Shown: positions 50,601 through 56,403 of the stretch, in pieces
Numbering within the stretch: position 1 is the stretch's first letter
Layout: every line of letters begins with the position of its first letter
Assembly (NCBI GenBank): GCA_020186115.1
Contig: WSYJ01000023.1
Location: 1-56,403, forward strand
Direction: 5' to 3'
DNA: 56,403 bases
Origin: Histomonas meleagridis
Lineage: Eukaryota; Parabasalia; Tritrichomonadida; Dientamoebidae
The notes under the pieces: model-generated
The model's input: only the letters and a program-made list of their open reading frames with translations
Told to the model about the DNA's origin: nothing
The model's database searches: none
Translations under genes and position numbers: made by a program

Positions 50601-51261
50601 AGATATAAAATCTTCTTTCCAGAAATTTATTGTTGATTTAATAAAATGTGATACACCTGAAACTAAAATAAATGAAATTTTGAATAAATATATAAATGAT
50701 TTTAATGAAAAAGATTTAAATTTGTTTTTAAGACGTATTCGAATAACTGAATATTTTGCGTTAAGTTTAAATAATAATATTAATTGGGAAACAGAATTAA
50801 AAAATGAGAATTTATGTAAGAAATATAACTTAAAATATAATGGAATTGAACATATTTTCCAACCATTTCAACTTGTGTATTTACCAAAGAATTTTTTGCA
50901 CTTCGGTAAAGAACCTTATAATTTAATTGATGAAATATCTTTAACAAATGTCGAAAATATGATAAATTTGGTCGATGGGAAAATTTTTAGTGGAAGCGCA
51001 GCAAAATATTATAAAAACTCGAAAGATGATTTGCACCTTTTGATGGATTTGAACTTGAGACACTCGAGGATTTTGCTGCTGTTCAAAAGAAGAAATGATC
51101 CAAAGGATTACCTGTTCGCGGTGCCGTCGGTGTACTTGGACTTGCTCGGCAATGAGGAATTGGGATTCGAAAATGGTTTCGAAATGTTTTTGGATGAAGA
51201 AAGATACGAACAGTTGACTGACGATTTTTTGTCGGGTGAAATAATTAAACACGTATTTTGA
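47698..51261 (+). CDS. UBR-box E3 ubiquitin ligase (UBR1/N-recognin-like)
   Basis: 1187 residues, complete. The zf-UBR box covers about 37-105: CKCQETWTKP, LCEDCIKRELGCVCLRCYLN, HEGHSICVLPDQAGNCDCGD, CKLHSH, matching the N-degron-binding UBR1/UBR2 fold. A long helical region follows, then a Cys/His RING-type domain near 817-885 (CCVCATT, HLIHKKCLRLKCPIDR), and a C-terminal 'autoinhibitory' part ending with FHFGKEPYN. UBR proteins recognise destabilising N-terminal residues and ubiquitinate the substrate. Shorter than UBR1 (about 1750) but with the same order. The 3' 250 bp is visibly richer in G+C. Confidence 0.85.
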   Translation: MQKSTTISDSIKTWESTLCQKSKFTKFADLLEYLHSTSKVCKCQETWTKPRLSILCEDCIKRELGCVCLRCYLNGNHEGHSICVLPDQAGNCDCGDLDLWKESGTCKLHSHKSQNESEIPTSISELLPQIFDSASSQLPYLLEFKPREAIILIEWLTQFCEIGDKYRSLIIASIAKDKKLLEIFDKCYITTEEALSSLSELFGHCVNDIEFKVEFGYAFFNNISKIIKYKYANIIQQNNEYQKLNYITDLSFHFFADFIMIPCVQRYNFDAVNVFLDNIKTFQKLQLSFILNSNYDRLQIFTFFCSIFDGIESILSNEYFQNDFERLINGLIDIILDKYAINFTHLLLSTQENDYLSYLFYNNDFIGTIKNIEKIKNLNINNYIIKFYEYFKSIFDEDDPKFSLFDGCFIYILLIPHYLLKAILFQSKENIKTILNDTLKNDIDHFLLLTSTNLQRVLLSIDLYYHNLLKNCFGLQYFLLRLRGYKKYSHLFSLMQLCLGFMNDKELIINNIANVIGVFDEETEDKNDLIYFIFIHFISTLIFDRILINNNLDEKVKQNLISKLLFKQKLFKSFKKLFKNNQIRSIKIIKNHLEEISTSSPSKNGILFKLKSKNLWNPLAPVYASNKILSIYSKYIYKYPNELLPFKPFTEEPFGMDLHSCLNAPTLLAIEYYILLCKKSSETNQLILNLLITTSKFYGKGNSDNIPIDIINVKNINQLIEKIPNDFYSLMYQKFKFKNYPPKSFVDLISNLGIVGQNALKEMNISYETPKVITEPKVKTNDKLNVLKSSILNSFNVKIEQFENINDNIDVDEEDVDECCVCATTINENEVLYYQLYMYWSTLPLKYDNYSDKVLKVQCFNICTHLIHKKCLRLKCPIDRYIRNLCLPKLDNRNDLDTENILKIVKDFENNFVNINEIVLAFCSIIIIYEIRLRKNVLCLEHKKYFYLVRNLFLCLRIIFKNNSMITLDIKSSFQKFIVDLIKCDTPETKINEILNKYINDFNEKDLNLFLRRIRITEYFALSLNNNINWETELKNENLCKKYNLKYNGIEHIFQPFQLVYLPKNFLHFGKEPYNLIDEISLTNVENMINLVDGKIFSGSAAKYYKNSKDDLHLLMDLNLRHSRILLLFKRRNDPKDYLFAVPSVYLDLLGNEELGFENGFEMFLDEERYEQLTDDFLSGEIIKHVF

Positions 51262-51850
51262 GGAAATGAGTAAAAATAAGTAAATACTTATAAAAAGATA
51301 TGTTATTTAACAACAGGAAATTTGTAAAGTTATGGAAAAGCATATTATCATTTGAACGCATATCTGGAAACAAGTGTTGAATATCAAACATTTAAACATT
51401 TTCTTCTCAGTGGAGAATACTTTAAGATGTGAAAAAAGTAAAATGTGGTAATATCATATTTTTTGTACAACTAAAGGTATAATCATGATTAGACTTTTTG
51501 TTATGGACATGGTGCTAAAAAAACCACTATCATATAATTTATTAAAAAAAATAATTTATAGAAATGATATGCATTGCGCTAAAGTAAACATTTTATTTCA
51601 TAGAAAAACCATTTTTATTAAATTATATTTATGCGTTTAAATGATAAAAATATCTAAATGATTATTAAAGTAGGAATTATTTTTTATTTATTAAATTTGA
51701 ATTTTATTCCTCAGATGATTAAGTAATAATTTATTTTTTGCAAAACTTCGTATTCCAATTCTATCAAATTCATTTTCATTACGTTTCCATATGTGTATCT
51801 ATTTATGGATTTAAGTATGATCAAATTAACACCAAAAATTTGTTAATTGT
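51262..51850. other. intergenic, no gene seen
   Basis: 590 bp A/T-rich gap between the convergent UBR and aldo/keto reductase genes. Nothing recognised. Confidence 0.4.
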
Positions 51851-52858
51851 TTATTTCTTGACGATCCTATTGAAAAGCTTATCGGACTCTTCTGGATCGA
51901 TTGGTCCGTTGAGATGATGCGGGACGTATGGCTTCTCGAGCTCTTCGATTTCTTCGTTCGTCAGCTTCAGTTTGACTGCGCCGACGGCATCGACCAAATG
52001 ATCGACTTTTGTTGCGCCGACGATTGGCGCTGCAACAACACTTTTACTCAATAACCAAGCGAGCGCTACTTGCGTCCTCGACACTCCTCTTTTCTCGGCG
52101 ATTTCTTTCACCTTTTGGACAATGGCCATATCTTGATCGCGAGTCGAATCATATTTGCCTCGCGCAGTTTCATCTGTCTTGCTCCTGAGGGTGTCAGCGT
52201 CCCAGTCACGGACAAGCCTTCCTGCGGCAAGTGGAGAATATGGTGTTGACGATACACCTTCTTCTTTTAATAATTTGAACATCTCGCGTTCTTCTTCACG
52301 GTATAGAAGGTTGTAATGGTCTTGCATAGATACGAAAGTGGCCCAGCCATGATGGCGTGCAACTTCTTGTGCTTTGAGAAATTGATACGCATACATCGAA
52401 CTTGCCCCAATGTAACGAACTTTGCCGGCTTTGACGACTTCGTTGAGAGCTTCCATGGTTTCTTCAATTGGCGTGCCATAATCCCAACGGTGAATGATAA
52501 GTAAATCAATATAATCCATGCCAAGACGTTTGAGAGAATTGTCAACTTCACGAAGAATGGCTTGGCGGGAAAGACGACCTTCATTGAAGAAAACTTTGGT
52601 TGCAATGACAACATCTTCGCGTTTTGCATACTTCTTGATAGCACGACCAAGCATTTCTTCAGATGTACCAGCAGAATAAGTATTAGCTGTATCAAAGAAG
52701 TTGATTCCAAGTTCTAATGCTTTTTTAACGACTTCGTCTGTATGTTCTTCATCAAGTACCCATTGATGAATCCACTTTGTTTTATCTCCAAAACTCATAC
52801 AACCACAGCAAATACGTGAAACTATAAGGTCAGAGGTTCCAAGTTTGACATATTCCAT
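51851..52858 (-). CDS. aldo/keto reductase
   Basis: 335 residues from ATG 52858 (MEYVKLGTSDLIVSRICCGC); ATG 52882 is a possible longer start. The tetrad is visible: Asp and Tyr in NFFDTANTYSAGTSEEMLGR, Lys in VIATKVFF, His in LLIIHRWDYGTPIEE. The C-terminal NADPH loop is APIVGATKVDHL. It belongs to the AKR group close to bacterial YajO/IolS-type reductases, acting on aldehydes or sugars in the cytosol. G+C at silent sites is clearly above its neighbours, especially in the 3' half, and the protein is eubacterial in character, consistent with lateral transfer from an anaerobic bacterium. Confidence 0.92.
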   Translation of the reverse strand: MEYVKLGTSDLIVSRICCGCMSFGDKTKWIHQWVLDEEHTDEVVKKALELGINFFDTANTYSAGTSEEMLGRAIKKYAKREDVVIATKVFFNEGRLSRQAILREVDNSLKRLGMDYIDLLIIHRWDYGTPIEETMEALNEVVKAGKVRYIGASSMYAYQFLKAQEVARHHGWATFVSMQDHYNLLYREEEREMFKLLKEEGVSSTPYSPLAAGRLVRDWDADTLRSKTDETARGKYDSTRDQDMAIVQKVKEIAEKRGVSRTQVALAWLLSKSVVAAPIVGATKVDHLVDAVGAVKLKLTNEEIEELEKPYVPHHLNGPIDPEESDKLFNRIVKK

Positions 52859-52888
52859 GTTTTCGTTCTTCTTGAAGATCATCTCCAA

Positions 52889-53334
52889 AAAAAAATGAAG
52901 TCTTTATCGGACGATAATTTTTGTGTTAGAAATGATCGGCTTATTTTATTTCAGAAAAAAGTGACTTCAAACCCTTACAATAAAAAAAGGTGTAGCAAAG
53001 TTAATGTTTTGGAAAAATTATTAGTGTTGTTTGTAGATGTTCATTGTTAAATCAGGAAAACAAATAAGTTTTAAAAAGCAAAAGAGGGGAAGTAGTAAAA
53101 ATCAAATTATATTCAGGATGAAAAAATTCAAAATTTTATAAAAATCATTTGCAAATCAGTAAATATCATTCTGTAAGACCCAAAAAATAAAAGAAATATA
53201 AAAAATCTGATCTCGAATTTAGTCTTAAGGAATGAGTTCTATAGTCACTTTTTATTTATGTGCTGTGAAAAATTTCTATCGTCATTGCTCCACGAATTCT
53301 GTGGGCATTTTTTCAAAAACTTTACACAGATATC
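52889..53334. other. intergenic, holds the kinase promoter
   Basis: Contains CTATCGTCATTGCTCC (53277-53292), about 45 nt before the NEK ATG. This is the TATCGTC form of the Myb-type element. Otherwise A/T-rich. Confidence 0.4.
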
Positions 53335-54693
53335 ATGAACAACTATAAAAAGATAAAAAACATTGCACAAGGAAGATTTTCAAAGATAACTCTAGCAAAG
53401 TCTCTACGCACAGGAAAAAATTGTATCATAAAGATATCAAAAAAAACAAAATATAAAGCAAACGCAACTGAATCTCAAATCCTTGCAGAAATGGACAATC
53501 CTAATATTATAAAATACATTGAATCTTATGAGGATAATCACAATAATTATATTGTAATGGAATATGCAGATGGAAACGATTTAGATAAAAAAATTAAAAG
53601 TTTTCCTGGTGTAATTCCAGAAGACAAAGTTTTATATTATTTTATTCAAATTTGTAGTGCAATTAAATATATTCATGATCGAAAAATTATTCATCGTGAT
53701 ATAAAACCACAAAATATTTTTATTACAAAAGATGATATTATCAAACTTGGTGATTTTGGTTCAGCAAATTATATGAAAACTAATTTTTTAGAAGATACTG
53801 AAGGAACCGACTATTATATGGCACCTGAAATCATTCATTACGAGAAATACGATTTTAAAGTAGACATATGGTCTCTTGGTTGCGTTCTCTATGAAATGTG
53901 TAAAAAAAAATCACCATTTATACCAGGTGAAAGAGAGGGAATGGTTGACGCTATTAAAAGGAAGCCCGAACGTATTCCTCCTGAATATAGTAAAGACTTA
54001 CAAAATCTAATTAACAAAATGTTATCAATGAGTCCGAATTCTCGTCCCACAATCAACGAAATTCTTTCCACGCCATTTATTCTTAAAAAGATTCATGAGC
54101 TTATTGTAATAAGACCTTCTTGTCTTCATCAAAATCCCATAAAAGTAAAATTAGTTTTACTTGGATTAAAAAAAGGGAAATCACGGATTTTAGAAGGTCT
54201 TACAAATTATTGTTGTGAATCCCATTTAGGGAATATGAAAATCTTTTTAAGAGAACAAAATGTCGAGTTAACGGTTTTGGACACCCCATTTAACGATAAC
54301 TACGGTTTTGCAAGTCACGTTTTCTATCGTTGCGCTAATATATTTCTTATTTGTTTTTCTCCCAATAGTCGTAAAACATATGAAGATGCCATAGAATGTT
54401 ATAATAATATCAAAGTGTTTCGGAATGACGGAATTATTTGTTTATGTGGCGATGATAGTAATGTTTCATTAAAAAAAAGTGAAGTTTCATTCAATGATAC
54501 ATTTTTTGAAGCAAAAAACCTTAAAATTGATTGCTATTTTGAAACATTTTTGGATAGTAGCATTAATGTTTTTATGATGCTGAATGAAATTGTGGATATA
54601 TGGCTGAATAAAATGAAGAACTTTCAAACATTGTTACCCGGACTCGATATAAATTCATTTGACAAAACAAAAAATGGCTGTACATTTACATAA
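53335..54693 (+). CDS. NEK-type protein kinase with degenerate GTPase-like C-terminus
   Basis: 452 residues. Kinase domain about 4-258: Gly-loop region IAQGRFSKITLAK (one Gly missing), IIKISKK (Lys), HRDIKPQNIF, LGDFGSA, TDYYMAPEI, WSLGCVLYEM and PNSRPTINEIL. NEK-like in activation-loop shape and in the DxxxIKRKPERIPPEYS phrase. After a short linker the C-terminus (about 268-435) reads KVKLVLLGLKKGKSRILEGL, LTVLDTPFNDNYG, RCANIFLICFSPNSRKTYED and GIICLCGDDSN: a Ras/Roc-like order with a P-loop one residue short of GxxxxGKS, DTPF for DxxG, and GDD for NKxD. So probably a kinase plus pseudo-GTPase fusion, likely centrosomal or flagellar like other NEKs. Confidence 0.8.
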   Translation: MNNYKKIKNIAQGRFSKITLAKSLRTGKNCIIKISKKTKYKANATESQILAEMDNPNIIKYIESYEDNHNNYIVMEYADGNDLDKKIKSFPGVIPEDKVLYYFIQICSAIKYIHDRKIIHRDIKPQNIFITKDDIIKLGDFGSANYMKTNFLEDTEGTDYYMAPEIIHYEKYDFKVDIWSLGCVLYEMCKKKSPFIPGEREGMVDAIKRKPERIPPEYSKDLQNLINKMLSMSPNSRPTINEILSTPFILKKIHELIVIRPSCLHQNPIKVKLVLLGLKKGKSRILEGLTNYCCESHLGNMKIFLREQNVELTVLDTPFNDNYGFASHVFYRCANIFLICFSPNSRKTYEDAIECYNNIKVFRNDGIICLCGDDSNVSLKKSEVSFNDTFFEAKNLKIDCYFETFLDSSINVFMMLNEIVDIWLNKMKNFQTLLPGLDINSFDKTKNGCTFT

Positions 54694-55137
54694 AATTGTT
54701 TTATTTTTAATTTTTTTTTATTGATAAATCGCTGAATAGAAAATAAAGTATATTAAATAAACATGTTTTACATCTTCGCAATGTTGTTTGTTATACTCTT
54801 AGTTTTATAATTTCATAACTATTTCTCAATGTGTTAATTAGAAAACTTCTTTTTGTTTGCGGAGCAAAGTGAAGCAAATAACGCGAAGCGCATTCTTATA
54901 GAAAATAAAGAATATTCTAGATGCAATTTTTTTTCATTGTAATTTCGAAATTTTATAATTATATAGCTTCATCAGCTTTTTTATTCAGATTGATGATAAA
55001 TTTAAAAAAAAAAATGTTATGAGATTTAATGTCATAAGAAAAGAGCTCTTCCACACAAACCACAAAAACAAGAATTTTCCCAGAATAACCGCAATATCGA
55101 AAAAACGTATTTTAACGTACTAATTCCAAAATATATT
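54694..55137. other. intergenic with short G+C-rich patch
   Basis: Contains GCGGAGCAAAGTGAAGCAAA (54859-54878), similar in style to GCGAGCGGAGCGAGC near 1480. No gene. Confidence 0.4.
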
Positions 55138-56322
55138 ATGTATAAAAAAGCATACACATCAGGATACACAAATGTTGATATAATTGGAAATGAAGACCTG
55201 TTCCCAAACGAAGGATATGACTTTCCACCTCGTCGAGCACCAAGAAAATTACTAAGCACGAAAAATTCACCATTATTTCCATTAAATTCCAAAATCAATT
55301 CAAAAATCACAACCCATCGCATCCCCACACCACCACATCGATATGTAGATCCAGTTATGACAAATTTAAGAGGAAATCAATCTCAACGAATACGCCAAGC
55401 CGTTATGACCACTCGGAAAAATCAAATCAAATATGCACAAGAGAAGCGACGTTATGAAGATGAACTTCAAGAACAAGAAGAAGAAATTCAACTTGAGCAA
55501 TTCAAACTCTCCAAACAAAAAGAAGAAAAAGAGCGCCTAAAGACTATCAAAAAGAAAAAAGAACTCGAAGCCACTTATAAGCAACAACTTGCTGATGTTG
55601 CTGCACGTAAAAAGCGAGAACGCGATGAAGAGATTGCATATGAAAATGAACTTAAGAAACAAGATATCGAACTCCAAAAGCAAGAAAACATTCGACAAGA
55701 GAAACTTCGACAACTTGCCAAAGAGCGCCGGGAAGAATTCATCAAGAAGAACGAAGAGTTACTAATGCGCAAAGAGCGACGAATTGAAGAAGATCTCGAA
55801 TACGAGAAAAAGATCCAAAAAGAAAACGCGGAAATGCAGCAGCGTCAAGAAGAGCGACGTAAGGAAGATGAAAGACGTCGATATATGCGCACAGAGATAC
55901 GAAATCGATTCATCGAAGCGCAGACGAAAGAACTTGCAAAGAAAACGCAACGCGAAGAACGAATTTTAGACGCCGCTGAATCGGCAGCACTAAAAGCACA
56001 AGAGGAACGAATTGCAGCGATGCAAACAGCGAAAGAAAACTTGGAAAAGGAAAGACACGACTATTGGCTGATGTTACAAAGGGAAAAAACAGCGCGAAGG
56101 AAAACAAGGCCGAAGAAACCATATCCATATCACAATGATAATGGTTACGATGAAGAGAAACATAAACAAATGCAAAGGAAAATGGAAGAAGACAAAATTA
56201 GGCAGTTCCAGTTGAAGCAAATAGAGGAAAGAAAACAAAGGGAAAAGAAAGAGATAGAAGAGGATAGAGAATTGGATAAGAAAATGTTACAGTGCAGTAT
56301 ATTTAATGAAGAAGAATGGTGA
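55138..56322 (+). CDS. coiled-coil TPH-like protein (flagellar/centriolar type)
   Basis: 394 residues. A short folded-looking N-terminus (YKKAYTSGYTNVDIIGNEDL; KITTHRIPTPPHRYVDP) precedes about 290 residues of almost pure Glu/Arg/Lys/Gln helix (EEIQLEQFKLSKQKEEKERL), with motifs such as RRxMRTEIRNRFIEAQTKE. This composition and the final ELDKKMLQCSIFNEEEW resemble trichohyalin-plectin-homology (TPH) proteins, including trichoplein, MNS1 and several CFAPs of axonemes and basal bodies. In a trichomonad it would most likely be part of the flagellar or costa/cytoskeletal apparatus. The specific ortholog cannot be named. Confidence 0.65.
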   Translation: MYKKAYTSGYTNVDIIGNEDLFPNEGYDFPPRRAPRKLLSTKNSPLFPLNSKINSKITTHRIPTPPHRYVDPVMTNLRGNQSQRIRQAVMTTRKNQIKYAQEKRRYEDELQEQEEEIQLEQFKLSKQKEEKERLKTIKKKKELEATYKQQLADVAARKKRERDEEIAYENELKKQDIELQKQENIRQEKLRQLAKERREEFIKKNEELLMRKERRIEEDLEYEKKIQKENAEMQQRQEERRKEDERRRYMRTEIRNRFIEAQTKELAKKTQREERILDAAESAALKAQEERIAAMQTAKENLEKERHDYWLMLQREKTARRKTRPKKPYPYHNDNGYDEEKHKQMQRKMEEDKIRQFQLKQIEERKQREKKEIEEDRELDKKMLQCSIFNEEEW

Positions 56323-56403
56323 AAAATTATAAATTATATAAAATTTTAAAATTATGGAATTTGTTGTTTGTTATTGTTTAAACTCATAAATTGTTCTATA
56401 TGT

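Noticed and set aside
55575-56128. Minus-strand frames opposite the coiled-coil gene
   Set aside because: Ser/Phe/Leu-rich antisense shadows of Glu/Lys-rich codons.

Overview
The window is a gene-dense, roughly 70-75 percent A+T piece of a protist nuclear genome. The gene set (ribosomal protein eS26, glucosidase II beta subunit, an APC7-like TPR protein, a RasGEF, an AVL9/DENN protein, a UBR-box E3 ligase, a NEK-type kinase, a BspA-type LRR surface protein and several DUF3447-ankyrin proteins) together with mostly uninterrupted genes, tiny intergenic gaps and TCAYTT-like initiator sites points to a parabasalid, most like Tritrichomonas. The species cannot be fixed from sequence alone. A few genes carry one-base shifts at or near homopolymers, so some 'breaks' may be assembly errors.

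Layout. 0-1.8 kb is a degraded island with two GC-rich near-perfect hairpins abutting the tail of a lost membrane-protein gene. 1.9-6.1 kb: a NOPCHAP1-like small protein, a microbial-type PARG/macrodomain protein and glucosidase II beta. 6.5-8.6 kb: DUF3447-ankyrin locus A (minus). 9.1-12.9 kb: a kinase pseudogene and a BspA-like surface protein. 13-24.4 kb: housekeeping and signalling genes (flavodoxin-like, eS26, GBP-like GTPase, RasGEF, APC7-like, two-RRM protein), with a 2 kb gene desert at 15-17 kb holding a candidate TTAA-flanked MITE. 24.6-28 kb: ankyrin loci B and C, decayed. 28-30.7 kb: a divergent pair (GT61-like transferase; Q/N-rich helical-repeat protein). 31-38.2 kb: a head-to-head pair of ankyrin loci, D (minus, frameshifted) and E (plus, intact). 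38.3-56.3 kb: nucleoplasmin-like protein, a 1250-residue surface protein, WD40, HAD phosphatase, AVL9-like, a broken SANT-like mini-gene, UBR E3, aldo/keto reductase (probable bacterial origin), a NEK kinase fused to a GTPase-like tail, and a coiled-coil flagellar-type protein.

The outstanding feature is in the ankyrin loci. After a DUF3447-containing first exon, almost every ankyrin repeat sits alone, separated from the next by an A/T-rich non-coding spacer inserted at exactly the same codon position of the repeat (between the 'NAKD' and 'TAL' motifs). Counted together with the codon just before the Thr, spacer lengths are whole multiples of 20 nt in 22 of 25 cases (2, 3, 4, 6, 25, 27, 27 and 39 units; 4 units being the commonest). 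The long ones are visibly arrays of diverged 20-mers of consensus RTTTRTTTTAWTRATTTRRA. Spacer ends do not follow a GT-AG rule. This looks like an undescribed class of quantised, phase-locked intervening sequence: unusual introns, or repeat-unit fossils. RNA data would decide.
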